Source: an uncultured Bacteroidota bacterium (GTDB taxonomy: Bacteria; Bacteroidota; Bacteroidia; Flavobacteriales; Flavobacteriaceae). Taken from it: DNA of 64,000 nt. This document shows positions 9,207-17,904 of the stretch, one piece after another (within the stretch, counting starts at the first letter, position 1; every line of letters begins with the position of its first letter). The stretch covers positions 1 through 64,000 of the forward strand of contig CABZJM010000003.1 in NCBI GenBank assembly GCA_902526075.1. The letters are read 5' to 3'. Made by a program: the position numbers and the translations under genes. The notes beneath the pieces were generated by a model. The model was not told the origin of the DNA. It made no database searches and was given only the letters and a program-made list of their open reading frames with translations.

Positions 9207-10307
9207 ATGAATAATTATTTAAAAATTACAATTTTTTCAATGTTTTTTGTAATTGCTTGTTCATCAGATGGACCTGGTGATTCTAATAATAATTCAAATG
9301 GCAACTCTGAGGTTATAGTACCTTCCAATTTAACACTTGATATTAGTATTGTTGGTCAAAATGACTCAAATCCAAATGGTGATGGTTCGGGATCAATTAT
9401 TTGTACTGCTACAGCTACTGATGCTGTAAATTATGAGTTTAGATTTGGAGGTGGCGTTACTGAGCAATCAAGTAGTGGTCAAACTGAATACTCTTACACT
9501 AGTGAAGGTTTAAACTCGTATACATTGTATGTATATGCCTATTCATCAACTGGCCATTACACTAGTACTTTTCAAACATTTGATTTGTATGTTGAAGGTG
9601 AAGCACCTGAAGCTACATGGTCTGAGGAGTTTAATTACAATGGTGCTGTAGATTCAAATAGCTGGACTCATGAAATTGGTAATGGTGATTGGGGTTGGGG
9701 TAATGGTGAATTTCAATATTATACAAGTAGTTTAAACAATGTTAAAGTTGAAGACGGAGTTTTAAAGATTACAGCAATTAGGGAAGATATTGCAGGATAT
9801 GAATATACGTCTGCAAGAATTATTACAAAGAATAAATTTGAATTCCAATACGGTAGGGTCGATATTAGAGCTAAATTACCTACAGGCAGTGGTACTTGGC
9901 CTGCTCTTTGGTTACTTGGAGCAAACTTCAATGAAGTTGGATGGCCAGCGTGTGGAGAAATAGATATTATGGAGCACTGGGGTCATGATCCTACAGTCAT
10001 AGCAGGATCAATTCATACTCCAATGAGTCATGGAGATACTTGGACTCATGGTTATACAACCGTTAATGATTACCATGAAGAATTTCACATCTATTCAATT
10101 GATTGGAATGAAAATAGAATTCAGTTTTTTGTTGATGATGCACTATATTACACATACTCGCCATCTCCTCAAGATTCCCAAAGTTGGCCATTCGACCAAG
10201 AAATGTTTTTTATATTAAATATTGCTATGGGCGGCCATTGGTTCGATGTAGATCCTCAGTTTAACGAATCAACTATGGAAGTTGATTATATTAGAGTTTA
10301 TCAGTAA
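9207..10307 (+). CDS. GH16 family beta-glucanase (laminarinase-type), lipoprotein
   Basis: Lipobox VIACSS; catalytic motif GEIDIMEHWG; WPALWLLG; C-terminal MEVDYIRVYQ. Confidence 0.93.
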   Translation: MNNYLKITIFSMFFVIACSSDGPGDSNNNSNGNSEVIVPSNLTLDISIVGQNDSNPNGDGSGSIICTATATDAVNYEFRFGGGVTEQSSSGQTEYSYTSEGLNSYTLYVYAYSSTGHYTSTFQTFDLYVEGEAPEATWSEEFNYNGAVDSNSWTHEIGNGDWGWGNGEFQYYTSSLNNVKVEDGVLKITAIREDIAGYEYTSARIITKNKFEFQYGRVDIRAKLPTGSGTWPALWLLGANFNEVGWPACGEIDIMEHWGHDPTVIAGSIHTPMSHGDTWTHGYTTVNDYHEEFHIYSIDWNENRIQFFVDDALYYTYSPSPQDSQSWPFDQEMFFILNIAMGGHWFDVDPQFNESTMEVDYIRVYQ

Positions 10308-10312
10308 AAATT

Positions 10313-12607
10313 ATGAAAAAATATATTCACTCCCTTTTTATTTTATTACTTGTAATATCCTCAAATGAGTCGTTGGGTAATGAAAAAGAAAAATTTGTCA
10401 ATGATCTAATTTCCAAAATGACATTAGAAGAAAAAGTTGGTCAAATGACACAAATTAACCTTACAGTTATCGCTAAGGGACCAAACAGATTTTCATCGTC
10501 CTTTCCAATGGAAATTGATGATAGTAGAGCAAATAAGGCATTGGTTGATTTCAAAGTAGGGTCAGTTCTAAATACAATCAATAATACAGCACAGAAACCA
10601 AGTGTATGGTTTAAAAACATTTCAAAAATTCAAAAGATTGCCATGAATAATAATCGACTTGGAATCCCCGTTATTTACGGAATTGATGCTATACATGGAA
10701 CTACTTACACAGATGGGGCAACAATGTTTCCACAACAAATCACAACTGCAGCAAGTTGGAATCCTGAAAATGCTTATAATATGGCGCAGGTTTGTGCTTA
10801 TGAGACCAGAGCCTCCAGTATACCATGGAATTTTTCGCCCGTACTTGATCTAGGATTAGATCCCCGATTTCCAAGACAATTTGAAACTTTTGGTGAAGAC
10901 CCTCTTTTAGTAGAAAGGTTTGGTGTAGAAATGATTAAAGGCTATCAAGGTTTTGATAATAATGTTTCAAATAAACACAAAGTAGCAGCTTGCATGAAGC
11001 ATTTTGTAGGATATCATGCAACAATTTCTGGAAAAGATAGAACCCCTGCTTACATACCTGATAATGTTTTAAGTGAATATCATATCGAGTCATTCAAGAA
11101 AGCAATTGAAGCTGGTGCCAAAACTGTTATGATAAATTCAGGGCTTATTAACGGAATACCAGTTCATGCAGATTACAACTTACTCATTAATATTTTGAGG
11201 AATAAATTAGGTTTTCAGGGAGTTATCTTAACTGACTGGGAGGATATCAGAAAGCTTCATGACAGGGATAAAGTTGCAAAAACTCAAAAAGAAGCAGTTA
11301 AAATTGCAATAAATGCTGGTATTGATATGTCCATGGTTCCATATGAGTATGAGCAATTTTTTAATGATTTAGTCGAACTTGTTGAAGACGGGGAGGTAAG
11401 TATGGACAGAATCGATGATGCGGTCAAAAGAATTTTAGAACTTAAGTTTGAACTTGACCTTTTTCAAAATCCGGTCACCAATTATGAGGATTACCAAGAT
11501 TTTGGCTCAAAAAAGCACCACCAACTAGCTTATAAAGCTGCTTCTGAATCGATTACTTTATTAAAAAATAATAACAACATATTACCGATAAAAGGAAAAC
11601 CAAGAATTCTTGTTGCAGGACCCAATGGAAATAATATGAGAACACTGAATGGTGCTTGGTCTTATTCTTGGCAGGGTGAATTGACTGATAAATTTGCTGG
11701 AGATTTTAATACAATTTTTGAGGCCCTTGCAAACAAATATGGAAAAGATAATGTTAAATATGTTTCTGGTGTTTCATACAAGGAAAATGGAAGCTATTAT
11801 GATATGGTTGTAGATGATATAAATAAAGCAGTTAGTGAAGCTAATAAATCTGATTATATCGTTCTTTGTCTAGGTGAAAACACATATACTGAAAAGCCAG
11901 GAGATTTAAATGACCTTAACTTACACCAATTACAAATAAAGCTAGCTAAAAAATTAGCCAAAACTGGAAAGCCAATTATTTTAATTTTAAACATTGGAAG
12001 ACCAAGATTAATTACTGATATAGAACCATTTATGAGTGCTATTGTTAATATTTATTTACCTGGAAATTTTGGAGGTGATGCACTTTCTGATGTTTTATCT
12101 GGTAAAGTAAATCCATCTGGTAAGTTACCTTACACATATCCCGCTTATCCAAATTCTTTAATTCCTTATTACTTCAAGCCATCTGAGGTTCAAAATAATT
12201 CTCAAGGTGCTTATAATTACGTCGGTGAAGTAAATAATCTATATGATTTTGGTTTTGGTTTAAGTTATTCTGAATTTACTTACAGTAATCTGGAAATAAA
12301 TAATGACCAGTTTAATTTAGATGATTCAATAAAAATTTCAGTAAATGTCAAAAATTCCGGTAAAATTGATGGCTCTGAAACTGTTCAGCTTTATTCTTCA
12401 GACTTATACGCTTCTTTAACACCTGATGTAAAAAGACTAAGAGATTTTGACAAAATTGAACTTAAAGCTGGTGAAATGAAAACAATTACATTTGAACTTC
12501 CAGTGAGTGAATTGGCATTTGCAAATTCTGATAACCAGTTTGTTGTCGAATCAGGAAAATTTAAATTATCCATTGATAATCTATCCAAAGAGATAAGTAT
12601 TAGATAA
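10313..12607 (+). CDS. GH3 family beta-glucosidase
   Basis: KMTLEEKVGQMTQ, GIPVIYGIDAIHGTTY, GVILTDWEDI nucleophile region, GLSYSEFTYSNL fibronectin III-like C-terminus. Confidence 0.93.
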   Translation: MKKYIHSLFILLLVISSNESLGNEKEKFVNDLISKMTLEEKVGQMTQINLTVIAKGPNRFSSSFPMEIDDSRANKALVDFKVGSVLNTINNTAQKPSVWFKNISKIQKIAMNNNRLGIPVIYGIDAIHGTTYTDGATMFPQQITTAASWNPENAYNMAQVCAYETRASSIPWNFSPVLDLGLDPRFPRQFETFGEDPLLVERFGVEMIKGYQGFDNNVSNKHKVAACMKHFVGYHATISGKDRTPAYIPDNVLSEYHIESFKKAIEAGAKTVMINSGLINGIPVHADYNLLINILRNKLGFQGVILTDWEDIRKLHDRDKVAKTQKEAVKIAINAGIDMSMVPYEYEQFFNDLVELVEDGEVSMDRIDDAVKRILELKFELDLFQNPVTNYEDYQDFGSKKHHQLAYKAASESITLLKNNNNILPIKGKPRILVAGPNGNNMRTLNGAWSYSWQGELTDKFAGDFNTIFEALANKYGKDNVKYVSGVSYKENGSYYDMVVDDINKAVSEANKSDYIVLCLGENTYTEKPGDLNDLNLHQLQIKLAKKLAKTGKPIILILNIGRPRLITDIEPFMSAIVNIYLPGNFGGDALSDVLSGKVNPSGKLPYTYPAYPNSLIPYYFKPSEVQNNSQGAYNYVGEVNNLYDFGFGLSYSEFTYSNLEINNDQFNLDDSIKISVNVKNSGKIDGSETVQLYSSDLYASLTPDVKRLRDFDKIELKAGEMKTITFELPVSELAFANSDNQFVVESGKFKLSIDNLSKEISIR

Positions 12608-12629
12608 TTAAAACAATAAACGATAAAAA

Positions 12630-13124
12630 TTAAAATAAATTACTAAGATTATTTAAAAATAGATTGATATAAATTACAAGGAAAACTATTGAAATTAATG
12701 CCTTTGTAAATCCTGACACTATCAAACCAAGAAAAACTCCTACAGCAGCTTTGATTGATTTTTCAAAGTTTTTATTTAAAAATAATTCTCCAGCTATTGC
12801 TCCAATTAAAGCACCAAATATAATTCCAAAGGGAGGTAAAAATAATCCAACTAAAGTACCAATTGAAGCTCCAATAATTCCAAACTTACTAGCCCCAAAT
12901 TTTTTTGAAGTATAAATTGGAATTATATAATCAAGGATAAATATAATCAAAGCAATGATAAGCGTAAAAACCAGTATTTTACTATCAACTTTGACTGTGG
13001 AAATATTACTAAACATAAATAGACCTACCCATGAACTTAGAGGGCCAGGTAAAACAGGGATAACACTTCCTATAATTCCTATTATCATAATTAAAAAAGA
13101 TAATATTAGTAAAATCAGATCCAT
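12630..13124 (-). CDS. DUF456 family membrane protein
   Basis: IGIIGSVIPVLPGPLSSWVGL and GASIGTLVGLFLPPFGIIFGALIGAIAGEL. Confidence 0.8.
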   Translation of the reverse strand: MDLILLILSFLIMIIGIIGSVIPVLPGPLSSWVGLFMFSNISTVKVDSKILVFTLIIALIIFILDYIIPIYTSKKFGASKFGIIGASIGTLVGLFLPPFGIIFGALIGAIAGELFLNKNFEKSIKAAVGVFLGLIVSGFTKALISIVFLVIYINLFLNNLSNLF

Positions 13125-13176
13125 ATTTTTTTAAATAAAATCAATTAACTTTATTAAATTAATTAAAAAATCAATT

Positions 13177-13662
13177 GTGAGAAAAACTCTGATTATTATT
13201 TTATGTTTTTTATTTGTTTCATGTGAATTTGATTTTCAATTTGATAAAAAAATAACAGTTGATGAATTTATAACTGAAGAACTAAAATCATTTAATTGGA
13301 ATGATGTTGATGAGTATCCAGTTTTTGAAAATTGTTTGGAAATTAATAATGTAAAAAATAAAAATAATTGCTTTGTAGAAACAATTACTAGTTCATTTAG
13401 AGAAAATTTAAAAACCAATAATTTAGTTCTCAATAGAACACTTATTGACACCGTAAGAATGTTTTTAAAAGTGAACAAAATTGGTAAAATTTCAATTGAG
13501 AATATGACGATTTCTGAACAAAATAATAAGTACAAGGAAGTCATCACCAAATCTTTTGAAAATACAGTTTCAAGTTTGCCTAAATTATACCCAGCAATCA
13601 AACGAGGGCAGGAAGTTGATGTAAGATTTAATATTCCGATAATAATTTCAACCGAGAATTAA
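13177..13662 (+). CDS. Conserved hypothetical lipoprotein (TonB C-terminal-like end)
   Basis: Lipobox LFVSCEF; C-terminal LPKLYPAIKRGQEVDVRFNIPIII. Confidence 0.6.
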   Translation: MRKTLIIILCFLFVSCEFDFQFDKKITVDEFITEELKSFNWNDVDEYPVFENCLEINNVKNKNNCFVETITSSFRENLKTNNLVLNRTLIDTVRMFLKVNKIGKISIENMTISEQNNKYKEVITKSFENTVSSLPKLYPAIKRGQEVDVRFNIPIIISTEN

Positions 13663-13664
13663 TA

Positions 13665-14219
13665 ATGAGTGAAAAAATTATCTTAGGAATTGACCCAGGT
13701 ACCACGATAATGGGTTTTGGAATTATAAGTGTTAGTGATAAAAAAATGAGTCTTATTGAGATGAATGAGTTAAATCTAAAAAAGCACAAAGACCATTACC
13801 TTAAATTAAAATTAGTATTTGAAAGAACGATTGCTTTGATTGAGGATTTCAAGCCTGATGAAATAGCTATTGAAGCTCCTTTTTTTGGTAAGAATATTCA
13901 AAGTATGTTAAAACTTGGTAGGGCGCAGGGGATTGCAATGGCCGCAGGACTTTCGAGGGAAATTCCTATTACTGAATACTCCCCAAAAAAAATAAAAATG
14001 GCAATAACAGGAAATGGTAATGCAAGTAAGGAACAGGTCGCAAAAATGTTACAAAACTTACTCCAAATAAAAGAGTTGCCAAAAAATCTAGATTCAACTG
14101 ATGGGTTGGCTGCAGCAGTATGTCATTTTTACAATACAAAAAATATCATTGAGGGTTCAAAATATTCTGGGTGGTCAAGTTTTGTCAAACATAATAAAGA
14201 TAAAATAAGAAAGTTATAG
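13665..14219 (+). CDS. ruvC: Crossover junction endodeoxyribonuclease RuvC
   Basis: LGIDPGTTIMGFGII; IAIEAPFFGKNIQSMLKLGRAQG; DSTDGLAAAVCH. Confidence 0.95.
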   Translation: MSEKIILGIDPGTTIMGFGIISVSDKKMSLIEMNELNLKKHKDHYLKLKLVFERTIALIEDFKPDEIAIEAPFFGKNIQSMLKLGRAQGIAMAAGLSREIPITEYSPKKIKMAITGNGNASKEQVAKMLQNLLQIKELPKNLDSTDGLAAAVCHFYNTKNIIEGSKYSGWSSFVKHNKDKIRKL

Positions 14220-15337
14220 GCAGCATTTATATTCATATTCCATTTTGCAAAAAAGCATGTCACTATTGTGATTATCATTTTTCAACCTCTTTAAAATCAA
14301 AAGATTCAATTATTGACTCTATTGTAAAAGAAATAAATTTAAGAGCTGATGAATTAAATGAGAAAATCAACTCTATTTATTTTGGAGGAGGAACACCATC
14401 TCTAATCAGCGAAAATGATACTGAGAAAATTTTAAACACAATTAACAAAAAATTTCATATTTCAGAAAAAGCTGAAGTAACAATGGAATGTAATCCAGAC
14501 GATATTAATATCAAAAATATTAAAGGATGGAAAAAAAATAATATAAACAGAATTAGTCTTGGGGTTCAGTCTTTTTTTGATTCAGATCTGGAACTTATGA
14601 ACAGGAGTCATAACTCTATTACAGCCACTCAAGCAATTGAATTAATTAAAAACAATTTCAAAAACTTTTCTATTGATCTAATATATGGTATTCCAGAAAG
14701 TTCATTTGATATATGGAAAAGGAATATTGACATTGGATTAAAATATGATGTACCTCATATATCAATATATGTATTAACCGTTGAGCCCAAAACAGCTTTA
14801 ATTAAATTAATCGAAAAAAATAAGATTAAAGAAGTGAGTGATACAGATCAAAAACTACAATTTGAGTATGTTTATGATTATCTGTCAGGATTAGGATATA
14901 TAAATTATGAATTCTCGAGTTTTGCTAAGCCTGGATATGAATGTAAGAATAATATTACTTATTGGAATAGAGGAAAATATATTGGTTTTGGCCCCTCTGC
15001 TCATTCATTTGACGGAATTAAAAGAAAGTGGAATTTCAGTAATAATCAGAAGTATATTGAAAAAATAAAATTAAATTCTATAGCATACGAATCAGAGATT
15101 TTATCTGAAACGGATATTTTAAATGAAATAATAATGATCGGTTTGAGGACTTCTAAAGGACTAGATTTAGATTTAATCGAATCAAAATTTTCAAATCTCA
15201 ATTTAGAAAAATTAAGACAACAAATTCAGCTAAAAATTTTGGATGGAGTGTTGGTTAAAACTGATAATAAATTACATCCATCTAGAGATTATAAATTTTT
15301 AACTGATGGCTTAGCTTCAGACTTGTTCATAACCTAA
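14216..15337 (+). CDS. hemW: HemW-like radical SAM protein, probably with a non-canonical start codon
   Basis: Track ORF starts at 14483, but the same frame is open from 14204 and encodes GSIYIHIPFCKKACHYCDYHFSTS (CX3CX2C cluster). No ATG/GTG/TTG lies between the stop at 14201 and this motif. Confidence 0.85.
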   Translation: MGSIYIHIPFCKKACHYCDYHFSTSLKSKDSIIDSIVKEINLRADELNEKINSIYFGGGTPSLISENDTEKILNTINKKFHISEKAEVTMECNPDDINIKNIKGWKKNNINRISLGVQSFFDSDLELMNRSHNSITATQAIELIKNNFKNFSIDLIYGIPESSFDIWKRNIDIGLKYDVPHISIYVLTVEPKTALIKLIEKNKIKEVSDTDQKLQFEYVYDYLSGLGYINYEFSSFAKPGYECKNNITYWNRGKYIGFGPSAHSFDGIKRKWNFSNNQKYIEKIKLNSIAYESEILSETDILNEIIMIGLRTSKGLDLDLIESKFSNLNLEKLRQQIQLKILDGVLVKTDNKLHPSRDYKFLTDGLASDLFIT

Positions 15338-15389
15338 TTGAACAAAAAAATTAGTAAAAATATATTATCTTCATTATAAAATATTTTGA

Positions 15390-16295
15390 ATGGAATGGAG
15401 TGGTGTTATGCCAGCGATTACTACCAAGTTTACAAGTGATGATAAGCTGGATTTAGACCTATTTAATAAGAATTTAGAATTTCAGCTAAAATCAGGTGTA
15501 CAAGCAATTGTGCTCGCAGGTTCTTTAGGCGAGGCTAGTACTTTAAGTCGAGATGAAAAAAATATTCTTACCAAAAATACTGTTGAATTTGTCGATAATG
15601 AAATCCCTGTTGTTGTTAATATTGCTGAACAGTCAACAAAAGAAGCATTAAAAAGTGTAAAATGTGCTGAAAAATATGGGGCAAGTGGTTTAATGGTCTT
15701 ACCCCCAATGAGATATAAATCAGGAAGAAATGAGACAATTAGTTATTTTGAATCTATTGCTAAGTCAACCAACCTTCCTGTTATGATATATAATAACCCT
15801 GTTGACTATGAAATAGAGGTTACAATTGATATGTTTGAAGAATTATTAAAATGTAATAACATAAAGGCAGTTAAGGAATCTACCAGAGATATTTCCAATG
15901 TTACAAGGTTAAAAAATAGTTTTGGAACTAGATTGAAAATTATGACCGGAGTTGATACAATTGCACTTGAAAGCTTATTAATGGGTGCTGATGGTTGGAT
16001 TGCTGGTCTTGTTTGTGCTTTTCCAGAAGAAACAGTTGCTATATATAAACTTCAATCTCAAGGAAAAATTAATGAAGCAATTGAAATATTTAGATGGTTT
16101 TTGCCTCTACTGGAGTTGGACATAAATCCAAAATTGGTTCAAAACATCAAATTAGCCGAATCTATTTTAGAAATTGGTTCCGAAAATGTAAGACTTCCGA
16201 GAAAACCCCTTAATGGAAAAGAAAGGGAAGAGGTTTTGTCTGTTATAAATTATGGAATTAGTAACAGGCCTGATTTGACAAAATATAATTATTAA
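15390..16295 (+). CDS. DapA-family protein, probable 1-pyrroline-4-hydroxy-2-carboxylate deaminase
   Basis: DHDPS/NAL fold pattern (GSLGEASTLSRDEK, VMIYNNPVDYE, VKESTRDISNVTRL); operon context with hydroxyproline enzymes. Confidence 0.75.
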   Translation: MEWSGVMPAITTKFTSDDKLDLDLFNKNLEFQLKSGVQAIVLAGSLGEASTLSRDEKNILTKNTVEFVDNEIPVVVNIAEQSTKEALKSVKCAEKYGASGLMVLPPMRYKSGRNETISYFESIAKSTNLPVMIYNNPVDYEIEVTIDMFEELLKCNNIKAVKESTRDISNVTRLKNSFGTRLKIMTGVDTIALESLLMGADGWIAGLVCAFPEETVAIYKLQSQGKINEAIEIFRWFLPLLELDINPKLVQNIKLAESILEIGSENVRLPRKPLNGKEREEVLSVINYGISNRPDLTKYNY

Positions 16296-16297
16296 TT

Positions 16298-17896
16298 ATG
16301 ATTACTGGTAAAAATTATATTGGAGGTGAATTGTCTTCGAACTCATCTGTAAGTTTTAAAACATTTAATCCATTATTAAATATTGAAAATAGCATTTCAT
16401 TTTATGAGGCCAGTGATAATGAAATTGAAAAATCGACTAAACTTGCCAATGATTCATTTAAAATATTTAAACAAGTATCGTCATTAGACAGGTCAAAATT
16501 TTTAAATCAGATTTCTGATGAACTAGAGTTAATCAAAGAAGATATTGTAAATGTATATTGTTCAGAAACAGGACTTTCAGAGGATAGGTGCCAAGCTGAA
16601 TTAAACAGAACGGTTAATCAACTTAGGAGTTTTGCAAAACTTCTTACAGATGGTAATTTTCAAGAGGTATCAATTGACACCTCTATTCCTGAAAGAAAAC
16701 CGGTTCCAAAACCTGATTTGAGAAAGATGTTGATGCCAATTGGTCCTGTTTTAGTTTTTGGAGCAAGTAATTTCCCTCTAGCATATTCAACAGCAGGCGG
16801 CGATACAGCATCAGCATTAGCTGCAGGATGTCCGGTGATTTTAAAATCTCATCCAATGCATGCTGGAACCGGTGAATTAGTAGCAGCTGCAATTATTAGA
16901 GCTGCTAAAAAAACAAAAATGCCTAATGGAGTTTTTTCAAATTTAAATAGTAAAGGTATAGAGGTGGGGGAAAAGTTAGTAAATAGTCATTACATAAAAG
17001 CCGTTGGATTCACAGGAAGTTTAAGGGGGGGTAGAGCAATATATAATTTAGCTTCAAAAAGAGATACTCCAATACCTGTTTTTGCAGAGATGGGAAGTGT
17101 TAATCCGGTTTTGATTTTCCCCAAAAAGCTTAAAAATGAATATTCAGAATTAGCAGTAAAATATGCTAAGTCAATAACGATTGGGTCTGGTCAATTTTGT
17201 ACGAACCCAGGCATTATAATTTCTTTTGATACTGAAATTTTTAATTTATTCAAAAATAAACTAGTTGAGGAAATTGAAAAGATATCACCTTCTTGTATGT
17301 TGCATCCTAATATTCACAAATCGTATAATGACGGGGTAGAAAATATTAAAAAAAATAAAAGTGTGTCTTTACTAACTAAAAAACATATTGAGCTAGGTGA
17401 TAATTTTCCTAATCATGTAATCTCATCAGTTACTGCAAATAAATTTATTGAAGAGAAAAGTTTGCAACAAGAAATATTCGGCCCTTGTTCTTTGCTTGTT
17501 TTATGTAAAGATAAACATGAAATGTTAAATGTAATTAAATCTATGGAAGGCCAGTTAACAGGAACACTTTTAGCTGAAGAGAATGACGATTATTTAACAC
17601 AGGAAATTATAAATGCTTTAGAGTTAAAGGTTGGTAGAATTATATTTAATGGCGTGCCAACAGGAGTTGAGGTATGCCCGTCAATGACTCATGGTGGACC
17701 TTACCCTGCATCTACTGATTCAAGATTTTCTGCCGTTGGAATTAATTCTATTAAAAGGTGGTTAAGACCGGTGAGTTTTCAAGATTTTCCTCAAAATTTA
17801 CTACCAAGTGAATTAAAAAATAATAATCCCCTAAACATTGAACGCAATATTAACGGAATCACCACTAGAGAGGGTGATAGCCTCTTCAAAATATAA
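16298..17896 (+). CDS. Aldehyde dehydrogenase, probable 2,5-dioxovalerate (alpha-ketoglutaric semialdehyde) dehydrogenase
   Basis: GPVLVFGASNFPLAYSTAGGDTASALAAGCPVILKSHPMHAGTGE; VFAEMGSVNP; GSGQFCTNPG catalytic Cys. Confidence 0.85.
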   Translation: MITGKNYIGGELSSNSSVSFKTFNPLLNIENSISFYEASDNEIEKSTKLANDSFKIFKQVSSLDRSKFLNQISDELELIKEDIVNVYCSETGLSEDRCQAELNRTVNQLRSFAKLLTDGNFQEVSIDTSIPERKPVPKPDLRKMLMPIGPVLVFGASNFPLAYSTAGGDTASALAAGCPVILKSHPMHAGTGELVAAAIIRAAKKTKMPNGVFSNLNSKGIEVGEKLVNSHYIKAVGFTGSLRGGRAIYNLASKRDTPIPVFAEMGSVNPVLIFPKKLKNEYSELAVKYAKSITIGSGQFCTNPGIIISFDTEIFNLFKNKLVEEIEKISPSCMLHPNIHKSYNDGVENIKKNKSVSLLTKKHIELGDNFPNHVISSVTANKFIEEKSLQQEIFGPCSLLVLCKDKHEMLNVIKSMEGQLTGTLLAEENDDYLTQEIINALELKVGRIIFNGVPTGVEVCPSMTHGGPYPASTDSRFSAVGINSIKRWLRPVSFQDFPQNLLPSELKNNNPLNIERNINGITTREGDSLFKI

Positions 17897-17904
17897 TCAA
17901 GTTT

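Noticed and set aside
13236-13601. 121-aa antisense ORF
   Set aside because: Antisense to the lipoprotein gene 13177-13662, no recognisable domain; typical spurious ORF. The same applies to most other short antisense or out-of-frame track ORFs (e.g. 1515-1805, 8522-8758, 26719-27030, 29519-29803).
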